A stretch of 64,000 nt of DNA, from contig NZ_JARGNH010000006.1 of the NCBI RefSeq assembly GCF_029213205.1, positions 1 to 64,000 of the forward strand. The letters run 5' to 3'. The position numbers and the translations under genes were made by a program. Positions within the stretch are counted from its first letter, which is position 1; every line of letters starts with the position of its first letter. This document shows positions 18,695 through 30,048 of this stretch, piece by piece. The notes beneath the pieces are model-generated. The model ran no database searches. It had not been told where the DNA came from and was given only the letters and a program-made list of their open reading frames with translations. Origin of the DNA: Pseudooceanicola sp. (lineage in GTDB: Bacteria; Pseudomonadota; Alphaproteobacteria; Rhodobacterales; Rhodobacteraceae).

Positions 18695-20254
18695 TTATTC
18701 TGCGGCGGCCAGTTTTTCGGCTTGCAGATCGCGAAGGATTTTTCGGTTCACCTTGCCTGCCGGTGTCTTTGGCAGATCGGTGACGAATTCGATTTGACGG
18801 GGGTATTCGTGGCGCGCGAGACGGGCGCGGACATGGTCCTGAATGCTGGTGATCAGGCCCTCGGTTTCCGCGCCCTTGAGGATGATGAACGCCTTGACCA
18901 CTAGGCCGCGCAGCTCATCCGGGGCGCCGATCACGGCGCATTCGGCGACAGCCGGGTGGCTGAGGACCGCGTCTTCGACCTCGACCGCGCCAATCGTCCA
19001 GCCGGCCGAGATGATCACGTCATCGGCCCGTCCGCCGTGGTAGAAATAACCATCGGCATCGACCCGACCGAGGTCCTTGGTCGGGAACCATTTGCCGCGT
19101 TTCTTGACCATCAGCTCGCCGGTTTCACCGGGATCTGCCGGGGTGCCATCGGCGCGCTGAACTTCGACCTCGACGCCGGGCACCGCCTTGCCCATGGCGC
19201 CGTCCCGCACCTCAAGATCGTCAGCGCCGGGGTAGTTCGAGATGATGACGCCGATCTCGGTGGTGCCATACATCGAGCGCACCTTGGTGCCGAACACCTG
19301 CTCGACATAGGCGGCGGTCTCTGAATCGATCGGTTCGCCGGTGAAGGACAGCTTTTCAAAGCAATAGGTATAATCGCTGGCGACCCCGGTGTTGCGCATC
19401 ATCCGGTAATGAGTGGCCGCCGCCGTCAGGTTGGTGATGCGGAAATCCTGGAGCGCCTTCAGCAGCCGCACCGGATCGAACTTGCCACTGAAAGTGCCGG
19501 TCGACACGCCCATCGCCAGCGGCGCCAAAGTGCCATGCCAGAGCCCGTGGCCCCAGGCCGGGGACGAGGGGCAGAAGAACCGGTCGCCGGGGCGGATGCC
19601 GGTGGCATAAAGCGCCGCGACCATCAGCGTGACAATCGAGCGATGATCGTGGCGCACGGCGGCGGGCAGCGCGCGGGTGGTGCCCGAGGTGTATTGCAAC
19701 ACAGCGAGATCGTCGTCCGAGGTTTCCAGATCGTATTGGGCGGGCAGGTGGTCGAGGCTGGTCAGAAAGCCGGTATCGACAACGGTGACATTCTTGGCGC
19801 CCCCGGTGATGGCGTCTTCGGCCTTTTCGGCATTGGTAAAGAAAATCTCAGGGCGGCAATCGCCGACCCGCAGCCGGATGCCATCCGGCCCGAACAGCGA
19901 AAACATCGGCACCGCCACCGCGCCGGTTTTGATCACCCCGAACATCGCGGCATAGAAGGCCAGCGACGGCTCGATCATCACCGCGACCCGATCTCCCTTT
20001 TTGATGCCCTGGTCGGCCAGGTAATGGGCAACTTGGGACGAGCGGCGCGACACCTCTTCGAAGCTGAGGATTTCATCCAGCCCGTCGGCATGGGCGATGC
20101 GCAGCGCGGTGTTGTCGCCGTCGACATGCCGGTCAATGCATTCATGGGCGATGTTGAAGCATTCACGATCGCCGTCGAACAGATCCCAGAGCTTCGCTTT
20201 CGAGTAGTGCGACTGAGCGTCCGCATAGGACGTGAAGTCTGTCAATCGGGTCAT
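18695..20254 (-). CDS. AMP-forming acyl-CoA synthetase with variant P-loop
   Basis: The 519-residue ANL-superfamily enzyme has LQYTSGTTRALPAAVRH for the A3 motif, MYGTTEIG (A5), TKDLGRVDADGYFYHGGRADD (A7/A8 region) and PKTPAGKVNRKIL with the C-terminal catalytic Lys (A10). In the canonical A3 motif, TSGTTG is followed by PKG; here Arg replaces the Gly and the Lys is lost. The enzyme should still adenylate a carboxylate and load it on CoA. The ATG at 20254 has AAGGAGG. It is the promoter-proximal gene of the minus-strand run, divergent from iclR. Aromatic or medium-chain acids are possible substrates. Confidence 0.87.
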   Translation of the reverse strand: MTRLTDFTSYADAQSHYSKAKLWDLFDGDRECFNIAHECIDRHVDGDNTALRIAHADGLDEILSFEEVSRRSSQVAHYLADQGIKKGDRVAVMIEPSLAFYAAMFGVIKTGAVAVPMFSLFGPDGIRLRVGDCRPEIFFTNAEKAEDAITGGAKNVTVVDTGFLTSLDHLPAQYDLETSDDDLAVLQYTSGTTRALPAAVRHDHRSIVTLMVAALYATGIRPGDRFFCPSSPAWGHGLWHGTLAPLAMGVSTGTFSGKFDPVRLLKALQDFRITNLTAAATHYRMMRNTGVASDYTYCFEKLSFTGEPIDSETAAYVEQVFGTKVRSMYGTTEIGVIISNYPGADDLEVRDGAMGKAVPGVEVEVQRADGTPADPGETGELMVKKRGKWFPTKDLGRVDADGYFYHGGRADDVIISAGWTIGAVEVEDAVLSHPAVAECAVIGAPDELRGLVVKAFIILKGAETEGLITSIQDHVRARLARHEYPRQIEFVTDLPKTPAGKVNRKILRDLQAEKLAAAE

Positions 20255-20309
20255 GCTCGCCTCCTTCCAATGTCGTGTCGGACCGCCAATTCAGGGCGTG
20301 TCCGGTTCG

Positions 20310-20340
20310 TTGACAAAGGGTGGGATTGTGAGAAATTATT
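20310..20340 (+). promoter_or_regulatory. Candidate promoter for the iclR gene
   Basis: A perfect TTGACA lies at 20310-20315. About 17-19 bases later there is an AT-rich AAATTATT (20333-20340), a weak -10. It overlaps the left arm of the inverted repeat that follows, which would suit autoregulation. The -10 match is poor. Confidence 0.35.
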
Positions 20341-20373
20341 GTCAATATGATTCTTTTATTGTATATAGACAAT
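20338..20373. promoter_or_regulatory. Candidate IclR operator (inverted repeat)
   Basis: ATTGTCAATAT (20338-20348) and ATATAGACAAT (20363-20373) form an inverted repeat matching at 10 of 11 positions with a 14-base spacer. It is strikingly AT-rich against the local background. It sits between the ligase operon start (20254, minus) and iclR (20401, plus), where a regulator could control both directions. Confidence 0.6.
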
Positions 20374-20400
20374 TAAATCGTGAATCATACGGAGGCCGAA

Positions 20401-21186
20401 ATGGCGCATGATGACGACAAGCAGATGACCAAGCGACAGGTGCCTGCGGTCACCCGAGCCCTTGCAATCCTTAGACTTTTGGCGCGCTCGCCCGATCCGA
20501 TCGGGGTCAATCCGATTGCCCGTCAGCTCGACCTGATCCCGAGCACTTGCCTGCACATTCTGCGGGTCTTGCAGGATGAGGGGCTGGTCGATTTTGATTC
20601 GAGCACCAAGCGCTACACCATCGGAATCGGTATCCTGCCGCTCGCCAGATCGGCCCTGCAGCGCAACACCTTTTCGACGCTGGTTCAGCCGAAACTGTCG
20701 CAGCTGTCGCAGGATTTTGATGTCACCAGTATCGCCACTCAGCTGTCCGAACCGGGCCAGATGGTGGTGGTCGCGCTGTCGCAATCGAACATGCCGTTTC
20801 GGCTTCAGGTCGATCTGGGCAGCCGCTTTCCCGCGCTGATCAGCGCCACCGGGCGCCTATTCGCGGCCTATAATGTCAGCGATGACGCCGAGCTTGAGGC
20901 GCGGTTTCACAAGCTGACCTGGGACAATCCGCCCTCGTTCGCGGATTGGCGGGCCGAGGTCAATGAGGCGCGCAGCCAGGGCTATGCGGTCGACCAGCGC
21001 AACTACATTTCCGGTGTGACGGTCGTTGCGGTCCCGGTCTTTGGCAATGACGGCAAGATGCTCCGCTCAATCGTCGCAATCGACATTTCCGAGCGCCTCA
21101 AGGACAAGAGCATTCCGAAACTGGCCAAGGCGTTGCAGGCGATCCGCGAAAGCATCGAGGGCAATCAGATCGACAGGGGGAGTTAG
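20401..21186 (+). CDS. IclR family transcriptional regulator
   Basis: The 261-residue protein has an N-terminal winged helix (TRALAILRLLARSPDPIG, then the LIPSTCLHILRVLQDEGL recognition region) and a C-terminal GAF-like effector domain ending in SIVAIDISERLKDKSIPKL. IclR regulators usually bind an aromatic or small-acid ligand and control an adjacent catabolic operon. The ATG at 20401 has GGAGG six bases upstream; a GTG at 20380 is possible but would overlap the end of the operator region. It is divergent from the ligase/MaoC/TRAP/carboxylase run, its most likely target. Confidence 0.92.
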   Translation: MAHDDDKQMTKRQVPAVTRALAILRLLARSPDPIGVNPIARQLDLIPSTCLHILRVLQDEGLVDFDSSTKRYTIGIGILPLARSALQRNTFSTLVQPKLSQLSQDFDVTSIATQLSEPGQMVVVALSQSNMPFRLQVDLGSRFPALISATGRLFAAYNVSDDAELEARFHKLTWDNPPSFADWRAEVNEARSQGYAVDQRNYISGVTVVAVPVFGNDGKMLRSIVAIDISERLKDKSIPKLAKALQAIRESIEGNQIDRGS

Positions 21187-21337
21187 ACGTGACGGGAGAC
21201 GACAGCAGAGCGGCCAATTGGCGGGCCGGAAAGATGAAGGGGGCCCTGGGCCGGATCGGGCCGGTGTTGCGCGCGACCCGACCCGTCGCAGGTGCAATCG
21301 CCGTAATGATATCCGCGCCACGCTCAGGACCGAAAAC

Positions 21338-22558
21338 ATGACCGATCTCTCAGAACAGCCCCCCGCGGGCCCACTTGCCGGGATCAAGGTGCTCGACTTT
21401 TCGCGGATCCTGTCCGGTCCCTATGCCAGCATGGTTCTGGCGGATCTGGGGGCCGATGTTATCAAGGTCGAGGCCATTGAAACCGGCGACGACACCCGCA
21501 ATTTTCCGCCGTTTCTGGGTGGGCTCAGCCATTATTACATCGCGCTCAATCGCAGCAAGGAAAGCATCTCGCTGGATCTGAAGTCAGCCGAGGGACAGCA
21601 GATCGCCAAGGATCTGGCGCAGGGCTGCGACATCGTGCTTGAGAATTTCAGACCCGGGGTGATGGACCGGCTCGGGCTGGGCTATGAGGCGCTGCGCCAA
21701 GTGAACCGGCAGTTGATCTATGGCTCGATCACCGGCTTTGGCGCGGACAGCCCGCTTGGCAGTAAGCCGGCCTTTGACATTGTCGCGCAGGCGCTGTCCG
21801 GGGTAATGAGCGTCAATTGCGAACCCGGCCAGCCGCCGAACAAGCTGGGGATCCCGCTGGGGGATATGGCGGGCAGCATATTCTCGCTGTTCGGGCTGCT
21901 GGCCAGCCTGCATGAACGCAATGCGACCGGGCAGGGCAAGCATGTCGAGGTGGCGATGCTGGACAGTATGATCGCGTTGCAGGGCTATCTGTCGCAGATC
22001 TATTTCGTCAGCGGTGAAAGCCCACGGCCCGTCGGCACCCAACACCCGAGCATTGTGCCCTATGGTGCGTTCCCGACATCGGATGGCCATGTCATCGTCG
22101 CCTGCCTAACCGACCGGTTCTGGCACAATTTTGCCCGTTCGCTGGGCCGCGAGGACCTGATCGAGGACGCGCGTTTCGGGGCCTACCAAGCGCGGCTGGA
22201 CAACCGCAAAGCGCTGGACGCCATCATTCAGGACCGGATGACCCGCGACACCACCGGCTATTGGCTGGAGCGGCTGGAAACATTCGACGTCCCGAGTGCG
22301 CCGATCCTGTCGATTGGCGACGCGCTGGAACAGGATCATGTCATCCAGCGTGGGTTGGTCGAAACCGTCATCCATCCTTCGGTTGGGGCGATGAAGCTAG
22401 TGCGCGGCCCGATCCGGTTTAACGGGATTGGCCCGGCCCAGGCCAGGGCCCCGGCATTGCTAGGTGAAAACACCAGTGAGGTTCTGTCCCGCGAACTCAG
22501 CCTAAGCCCGGCGCAAATCTCTGAACTGGCCGCAAAGGGCGTGATCGGCGGGGCTTAG
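21338..22558 (+). CDS. CaiB/BaiF family (class III) CoA-transferase
   Basis: The 406-residue protein opens with GPLAGIKVLDFSRILSGPYA and ADLGADVIKVE, the family N-terminus. The catalytic Asp is in VEVAMLDSMIALQGY (about residue 210). Class III transferases move CoA between carboxylates via an aspartyl-CoA thioester. It lies 151 bases after iclR, and the start is placed at the ATG before TDLSEQPPAG. It gives module 1 a second way of activating an acid besides the AMP-forming ligase. Donor and acceptor are unknown. Confidence 0.9.
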   Translation: MTDLSEQPPAGPLAGIKVLDFSRILSGPYASMVLADLGADVIKVEAIETGDDTRNFPPFLGGLSHYYIALNRSKESISLDLKSAEGQQIAKDLAQGCDIVLENFRPGVMDRLGLGYEALRQVNRQLIYGSITGFGADSPLGSKPAFDIVAQALSGVMSVNCEPGQPPNKLGIPLGDMAGSIFSLFGLLASLHERNATGQGKHVEVAMLDSMIALQGYLSQIYFVSGESPRPVGTQHPSIVPYGAFPTSDGHVIVACLTDRFWHNFARSLGREDLIEDARFGAYQARLDNRKALDAIIQDRMTRDTTGYWLERLETFDVPSAPILSIGDALEQDHVIQRGLVETVIHPSVGAMKLVRGPIRFNGIGPAQARAPALLGENTSEVLSRELSLSPAQISELAAKGVIGGA

Positions 22559-22570
22559 GCTCCGTCGGGT

Positions 22571-23404
22571 TCAGCTGCGGCGCGGATCGGCGGGATAGAC
22601 TCCGAGGATTTCCAGCTCCGAGGTGAAATAGCCCAGCTCGTCCAGTGCCCGTTTGACCGGCGCGTCCTCGGGATGGCCTTCGATATCGGCGAGGAATTGG
22701 GTCGCGGTGAACGAGCCGTTCTTCATGTAGCTTTCCAGCTTGGTCATGTTCACGCCATTGGTCGCGAAGCCGCCCATCGCCTTGTAAAGCGCTGCCGGGA
22801 TGTTGCGCACCTCAAAGACAAAGGTGGTGATCATCCCATGCGCGCCGCGCCGCGTCAGATCCAGGTCGGGCGACATCAACAGGAACCTTGTGGTGTTGTG
22901 GCCGTGATCCTCGATGTCGCGGGCCAGGACCTCCAGCCCATAGATCTCGGCCGCCAGATCGCTGGCCAGAACCCCGCAGTGCTGGTCGCCGTTGCGCGCC
23001 AGCTCGGCGGCGGCCCCGGCGCTGTCCACGGCGGTTTCGGCGGTGATGCCACGCTGGGCCAGAAACCCCCGCGCCTGTGGCAGCAGCACCATATGCGCCC
23101 GCACCTTTTCGATATCCTCCAGCGCCACGCCGGGGCGGGCCATCAGGCTGATCCGTACCCGAACGAAATGTTCCTCGATAATGTAAAAGCCGGAATTCGG
23201 CAGCAGCGAATGGATATCGGCGACTCGGCCATAGGTCGAATTTTCCACCGGCAGCATCGCCAGATCGGCGGCTCCGCTGCGCACCGCATCGATCACGTCG
23301 TCGAAGGTGCGGCAGGGCAAAACCGGGTGATCGGGGCGCGCCGCGACGCAGGCTTCGTGCGAATAGGCGCCCAATTCGCCCTGGAATGCGATGCGTTTGC
23401 TCAT
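22571..23404 (-). CDS. pheA: Prephenate dehydratase
   Basis: The 277-residue monofunctional enzyme contains the prephenate dehydratase domain (RIAFQGELGAYSHEA, MLPVENSTYGRV and the catalytic TTRFLLM) and a C-terminal ACT domain (VFEVRNIPAALYKAMGGFA, then MTKLESYM). It converts prephenate to phenylpyruvate in phenylalanine synthesis and is usually inhibited by Phe through the ACT domain. The ATG at 23404 gives the canonical MSKRIAFQG start. It converges on the CoA-transferase gene with a 12-base gap and diverges from the cytochrome c gene. Confidence 0.95.
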   Translation of the reverse strand: MSKRIAFQGELGAYSHEACVAARPDHPVLPCRTFDDVIDAVRSGAADLAMLPVENSTYGRVADIHSLLPNSGFYIIEEHFVRVRISLMARPGVALEDIEKVRAHMVLLPQARGFLAQRGITAETAVDSAGAAAELARNGDQHCGVLASDLAAEIYGLEVLARDIEDHGHNTTRFLLMSPDLDLTRRGAHGMITTFVFEVRNIPAALYKAMGGFATNGVNMTKLESYMKNGSFTATQFLADIEGHPEDAPVKRALDELGYFTSELEILGVYPADPRRS

Positions 23405-23531
23405 GGTTCCGATCCGCAACTTGGCCCAAAAGGGCGATTGGTCGCGGTAACTACACCTTGCGTAAGCCAAGGTGAAGCGGATAGATACCGGCGCAAACGG
23501 GATGAAATCCATCAAAGGACGCGCGAATTCC

Positions 23532-24047
23532 ATGTTCGATACGATGACGATGACCAAGATCGTCGGCGGCTTCTGCGGGGCGCTGCTGGTCTTCCTTTTG
23601 GGAAATTGGGTGGCTGAGTCGCTCTATTCGATGGGGGGCGGGCATGGCGACGACCATGCGCAGGCCTATGTCATCGAAACCGGGGCCGAAGACACCGCCG
23701 ACGAGGCCGATGAAGGCCCGGATTTCCCGACCCTGATGGCCGCCGCCGACGCGGGTGCGGGCGCCAAGGTGTTCAGCAAGTGCAAGGCCTGCCACAAGAT
23801 CGACGGCAGCAATTCCACCGGGCCGCATCTGGACGGCGTCGTCGGACGCACCATCGATGCGGTTGAAGGATTCGGCTATTCCGGTGCCCTGCTGCAGGTT
23901 GGCGAGACCTGGACCCCGGAGAATCTGTTTCACTTCCTGGAGAGCCCGAAAGCCGCCGCGCCAGGCACCAAGATGTCCTTTGCCGGCCTGAAAAAGCCGA
24001 CGGATCGTGTCAATCTGATCGCCTATCTCGACAGCATCAGCCAGTGA
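23532..24047 (+). CDS. cycM: Membrane-anchored cytochrome c (CycM / c552 type)
   Basis: The 171-residue protein has an N-terminal membrane anchor (IVGGFCGALLVFLLGNW), an acidic linker and a class I cytochrome c domain. The haem motif is CKACH (Cys84-His88) and the axial Met is in GTKMSF (about Met148). The layout matches CycM, the membrane c552 that carries electrons from the bc1 complex to aa3 oxidase in Paracoccus relatives. I chose the ATG at 23532 because the anchor starts immediately after it. It is followed by a good terminator. Confidence 0.92.
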   Translation: MFDTMTMTKIVGGFCGALLVFLLGNWVAESLYSMGGGHGDDHAQAYVIETGAEDTADEADEGPDFPTLMAAADAGAGAKVFSKCKACHKIDGSNSTGPHLDGVVGRTIDAVEGFGYSGALLQVGETWTPENLFHFLESPKAAAPGTKMSFAGLKKPTDRVNLIAYLDSISQ

Positions 24048-24074
24048 TGACGTGCCGGGGCTGACCCGGTGCGG

Positions 24075-24110
24075 AAAAGGCCGCCGACCATCGGGTCCGG
24101 CGGCCTTTTT
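24075..24110 (+). terminator. Rho-independent terminator after cycM
   Basis: AAAAGGCCGCCG (24075-24086) pairs perfectly with CGGCGGCCTTTT (24098-24109), with an 11-base loop and a run of five T at 24106-24110. It lies 27 bases past the cytochrome stop codon. Confidence 0.9.
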
Positions 24111-24242
24111 CATGCGCATTTTCTGCGCGTTGCGTTAGGTTGCATCACAAGGCTTCACGCATTCTCAACTTGAACCTTGCCAAGCCGCTCCTTTAGCTTG
24201 GCCACAAAGGGCCGCTGGCCCATCCTGTCCGGAGGTGTCTCG

Positions 24243-26207
24243 ATGCTGCCCATGCCATTGCGTTCGCGCGTTTCCCTCGTCCCTCGTCCCCAGCGGGGCG
24301 CGGCGTTGTGGTCCGGGCTGGCGCTGGGGATTCTGGGGGCGCTGATGCTGGCGCTGCCGCTGGCGGCTCAGGACAGCACGGCCCAGGACAGCACGACCCA
24401 GGACGGTGGCGCCGAGGTGATCAAATCGCATGGTTTCAATGATTACAACGAGCTGAAATACCCCGCCGATTTTCCGCATTTCGACTATGTGAATCCCGAG
24501 GCCCCCAAGGGCGGCGAGATCGCCCTGGCGACCCAGGGCACCTTTGACAGCCTCAACCCCTACACCCGCAAGGGCCGCGCCGCGGCGCTGACCAGCGTGA
24601 TGTTCGAAAGCCTGCTGGATGGCACGGCGCCCGCCGACGAATACGGCACCTCGTATTGCCTGCTCTGTGAAAGCCTTGAATACGACGCGGGCAAGACCTG
24701 GGTCATCTTTCACATGCGCAAGGATGCCAGGTTTTCCGACGGCACGCCGCTGACCGCGCATGACGTGGTGTTCACCCATAACCTGTTTCTGGAACAGGGC
24801 CTGCCATCTTATGCCGTGGCAGTGAAAAAGCGGATCACCGGGGCCGAGGCGCTGGACGATTACACGGTGCGGTTCACCTTTGCGGACGGTATTTCGCGCA
24901 AATCGCTCATTGATCAGGTTGGTGGCACCCCGGTGTTTTCGAAGAAATGGTTCGACGAAACCGGCGCCCGGCTGGATGAGCCGCGGCTGATCACCTCGCC
25001 CGGATCCGGCCCCTATGTGATCGACAATTTCGAAGTGAACCGGCGCATCGTCTACAAACGCAACCCGGATTACTGGGGCAAGGACCTGCCAGTAAATATC
25101 GGGCGGCACAATTTCGACCGCATCCGGATCGAATATTTTGCCGATGAAACCGCCGCTTTCGAGGCGTTCAAGGCGGGCGAATACACCATGCGTGTCGAGG
25201 GCAATTCCAAGCTCTGGGCGACCGCCTACGATTTCCCCGCCGCGCAACGCGGTCTGGTGGTGAAAGAGGAACTGCCGGACGGGTCGCCGCCCCCGGCCAG
25301 CGGCTTTATCTTCAACCTCGGGCGCGAGGCGCTCAAGGACATCAAGGTGCGCGAGGCGCTGGCGCTGGCCTATAATTTCGAATGGACCAACGAGAGCCTG
25401 CAATACGGGCTGTTCAGCCAACGCGAATCCTTCATCCAGGGCACGCCGCTGGCCGCCACCGGCGTGGCTGAGGGCGTCGATCTGGATTATCTGCAATCGC
25501 TTGGCGATCTGGTGCCGCCCGAGGTGCTGGGTGAACCGGTGCGGGTGCCGCATACCTCAAGCCCGGAAAAGCAGAATGACCGGCGCAATCTGCGCAAGGC
25601 GATGAAGCTGCTGGATGAGGCCGGTTGGCTGGTCGGCAGCGACGGGATGCGCCGCAACGCCGCCGGTGATCTGCTGCATATCGAGATCCCGGTCAATTCC
25701 GCCGGCGCCGCGGTGACAGAATCGGTGATCGAAACGCTGGTGCAAAACATGCGCCTGATGGGCGTCGACGCGCAGATGGAAAAGGTCGACCCGGCGCAAT
25801 ACACCAACCGCGAACGCGACCGCGACTATGACATCCTGCTGGATTCCTACCGCACCTTCCTGGGCGTCGGCACCGGGCTGAACCAGGTGTTCGGCTCGGC
25901 CGAGGCGGCATTCAGCCTGTTCAACCCGGCGGGTCTGGCCGATCCACTGGTCGATGCGATCATCCAAAAAGGTCTGGCCAGCGAGACGCTTGAGCAGGAA
26001 AACACCACGCTGCGGGTTCTCGACCGGGTGCTGCGCCACATCTTCTTTGTGGTGCCGGTCTGGTACAAGGCCAACCATTGGGTCGCCTATTGGGACATGT
26101 ATGACCACCCTGACGAGATCGCGCCCTTCGACCTCGGCTATCTTGATTACTGGTGGTATGTCGCTGAAAAAGGCGAACAATTGCGGGCAACCGGGGCGTT
26201 GAGGTAA
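24243..26207 (+). CDS. yejA: ABC transporter extracellular solute-binding protein (YejA type)
   Basis: The 654-residue protein has a long N-region and a signal segment ([19 protein letters not shown]), followed by a low-complexity QDST repeat. The mature part is SBP_bac_5 family, with [20 protein letters not shown] and [20 protein letters not shown], as in YejA. YejABEF imports oligopeptides and peptide-linked compounds such as microcin C. The ATG at 24243 has GGAGG upstream. It is the first gene of a complete, tightly spaced yejABEF operon. Confidence 0.93.
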   Translation: MLPMPLRSRVSLVPRPQRGAALWSGLALGILGALMLALPLAAQDSTAQDSTTQDGGAEVIKSHGFNDYNELKYPADFPHFDYVNPEAPKGGEIALATQGTFDSLNPYTRKGRAAALTSVMFESLLDGTAPADEYGTSYCLLCESLEYDAGKTWVIFHMRKDARFSDGTPLTAHDVVFTHNLFLEQGLPSYAVAVKKRITGAEALDDYTVRFTFADGISRKSLIDQVGGTPVFSKKWFDETGARLDEPRLITSPGSGPYVIDNFEVNRRIVYKRNPDYWGKDLPVNIGRHNFDRIRIEYFADETAAFEAFKAGEYTMRVEGNSKLWATAYDFPAAQRGLVVKEELPDGSPPPASGFIFNLGREALKDIKVREALALAYNFEWTNESLQYGLFSQRESFIQGTPLAATGVAEGVDLDYLQSLGDLVPPEVLGEPVRVPHTSSPEKQNDRRNLRKAMKLLDEAGWLVGSDGMRRNAAGDLLHIEIPVNSAGAAVTESVIETLVQNMRLMGVDAQMEKVDPAQYTNRERDRDYDILLDSYRTFLGVGTGLNQVFGSAEAAFSLFNPAGLADPLVDAIIQKGLASETLEQENTTLRVLDRVLRHIFFVVPVWYKANHWVAYWDMYDHPDEIAPFDLGYLDYWWYVAEKGEQLRATGALR

Positions 26208-26217
26208 TTCGCGCGCC

Positions 26218-27324
26218 ATGGGAGCCTATATCCTCCGCCGGCTGCTGCTGATCATCCCGACGCTGTTCGGGATCATGGTGATCAACTTCACCCTGACCCA
26301 ATTTGTGCCCGGCGGGCCGATCGAACAGATCATCGCCCAGATGCAGGGCGAGGGCGACGTGTTCCAGGGCATTTCCGGTTCGGGCAGCGATGCCGGGGCG
26401 ACCGGGCCGGGCGAAGGTCTTGGTGCGTTGGGATCGGACAGCAAATACGAGGGCGCGCGCGGGTTGCCGCCGGAATTCATCGAACAGCTGGAAAAGGAAT
26501 TCGGTTTCGACAAGCCGCCGCTTGAGCGCTTTGTCACGATGATATGGAACTACATGCGGCTGGATTTTGGCGAGAGCTATTTCAACAAGATGGGGGTGCT
26601 GGAGCTGGTGATCGACAAGCTGCCGGTCTCGATCACCCTCGGGCTCTGGTCGACGCTGATCGCCTATCTGATCTCGATCCCGCTGGGCATCCGCAAGGCG
26701 GTCAAGGACGGGTCGCGGTTCGACACCTGGACCAGCGGCACCATCATCGCGGCCTATGCGATTCCCGGGTTCCTGTTCGCGATCCTGCTGCTGGTGCTGT
26801 TCGCCGGTGGCAGTTTCTGGCGGGTGTTCCCGCTGCGCGGCCTGACCTCGGACAATTGGGAGGACCTGACCCTCTGGGGCAAGGTCGTCGATTATCTCTG
26901 GCACATCACCCTGCCGGTGCTGGCCTCGACGATCTCCAGCTTTGCCACCCTGACCCTGCTGACCAAGAATTCGTTCCTCGACGAGATCAAGAAGCACTAC
27001 GTGATGACCGCCCGCGCCAAGGGGCTGAGCGAACGCCGGGTGCTGTATGGCCATGTGTTCCGCAATGCGATGCTGATCGTCATCGCCGGGTTCCCGGCGC
27101 TGTTCGTCTCGGTGTTCTTTGGTGGCTCGATCATCATCGAAACGCTGTTCTCGCTCGACGGGCTCGGGCGGCTCGGGTTCGAGGCGACCGTGGCCCGGGA
27201 TTATCCGATCATCTTTGGCACTCTGTTCGTGTTTTCGCTGCTGGGACTGGTGGTCGGGATCCTGTCGGATCTGATGTATGTCTATGTCGATCCGCGCATC
27301 GACTTTGAACGGCGGGAGGGCTGA
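26218..27324 (+). CDS. yejB: ABC transporter permease (YejB type)
   Basis: The 368-residue permease has the first membrane helix [19 protein letters not shown], a large periplasmic insert (about residues 40-110) with a Gly/Ser-rich stretch, and the permease domain ending in the EAA-like loop [20 protein letters not shown]. YejB carries a longer periplasmic loop than DppB, as here. It forms the pore with YejE. It begins ten bases after yejA. Confidence 0.94.
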   Translation: MGAYILRRLLLIIPTLFGIMVINFTLTQFVPGGPIEQIIAQMQGEGDVFQGISGSGSDAGATGPGEGLGALGSDSKYEGARGLPPEFIEQLEKEFGFDKPPLERFVTMIWNYMRLDFGESYFNKMGVLELVIDKLPVSITLGLWSTLIAYLISIPLGIRKAVKDGSRFDTWTSGTIIAAYAIPGFLFAILLLVLFAGGSFWRVFPLRGLTSDNWEDLTLWGKVVDYLWHITLPVLASTISSFATLTLLTKNSFLDEIKKHYVMTARAKGLSERRVLYGHVFRNAMLIVIAGFPALFVSVFFGGSIIIETLFSLDGLGRLGFEATVARDYPIIFGTLFVFSLLGLVVGILSDLMYVYVDPRIDFERREG

Positions 27325-27325
27325 G

Positions 27326-28464
27326 ATGGCCGTGGACCCCGCCCTGAAGCCGCCCAAGCGCAAATGGCTGTCGCCGCTGAACCAGCGTCGTTGGCGCAAC
27401 TTTCGCCGCAATCGCCGCGCCTATTGGTCGCTGATCCTGTTCTCGATCCTGTTCACCCTGTCGCTGTTCGCCGAATTCCTGGCCAACGACAAACCGATCC
27501 TGATCCAGTATCGCGGCGGATATTATACCCCGATCTTCAACTTCTATCCCGAAACCGCCTTTGGCGGCGATTTCCAGACCGAGGCGATCTATTCCGATCC
27601 CGAGGTCAAGTGCCTGATCGCCACCGGCGGCATGGATGCGTGTTTCGACACTCCCGACGCTCTCATCGAAGATGCCAGGGACGGGGTGATCGCCGGGGCC
27701 GAGATTGCCAAGGGCTGGGCGCTCTGGCCACCGATCCCCTATGCCTTTGACAGCCCGGTGGACCGCCCCGGCGCGGCGCCTCTGCCGCCCAACGGGCAGA
27801 ACCTGCTGGGCACGGATGACACCAAGCGCGACGTGCTGGCACGGGTGATCTATGGCTTTCGCCTGTCGATCCTGTTCACCCTGATCGTCACCACCGCCGC
27901 CTCGCTGATCGGCATCGCCGCCGGGGCGGTGCAGGGCTATTTCGGCGGCTGGCTGGATCTGGTGTTCCAACGGGTGCTGGAGATCTGGAACGGCATGCCG
28001 ATGCTCTATGTCATCATCATCTTGTTCGCGATCCTGGGTCGCGGCTTCTGGTTGCTGGTGTTTCTGATGGTGCTGTTTGGCTGGCCCGGTCTGGTCGGCG
28101 TGGTGCGGGCCGAATTCCTGCGCGCCCGCAACCTGGAATATGTCCGCGCCGCCAAGGCGCTGGGGGTCAGCAACCGGGTGATCATGTTCCGCCACATGCT
28201 GCCCAACGCCATGGTCGCCACCCTGACCATGCTGCCGTTCATCGTCACCGGTACCATTGGCAGCCTCGCGACCCTGGATTTCCTGGGCTACGGCCTGCCA
28301 TCCTCGGCGCCGTCGCTGGGTGAGTTGACCCTGCAGGCCAAGCAGAACCTGCAAGCGCCCTGGCTGGCCTTCACCGCGTTTTTCACCTTTGCGATCATGC
28401 TGTCGCTCTTGGTGTTCATCTTTGAAGGGGTGCGCGACGCGTTCGACCCCAGAAAGACCTTTCA

Positions 28465-28468
<4 letters not shown>
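27326..28468 (+). CDS. yejE: ABC transporter permease (YejE type)
   Basis: The 380-residue permease has an N-terminal cytoplasmic basic stretch (PPKRKWLSPLNQRRWRNFRRN), one helix, and a periplasmic domain with the family's NLLGTDDTKRDVLARVIYGF. The permease domain contains the EAA-like AAKALGVSNRVIMFRHMLPNAMVA. The start at 27326 is one base past the yejB stop. The last four bases overlap the start of yejF (ATGA). Confidence 0.94.

Positions 28469-30044
<1,576 letters not shown>

Positions 30045-30048
<4 letters not shown>

Noticed and set aside
17496-18797. Long plus-strand open frame
   Set aside because: Antisense to the MaoC-like gene, with no family features. A shadow of codon bias.
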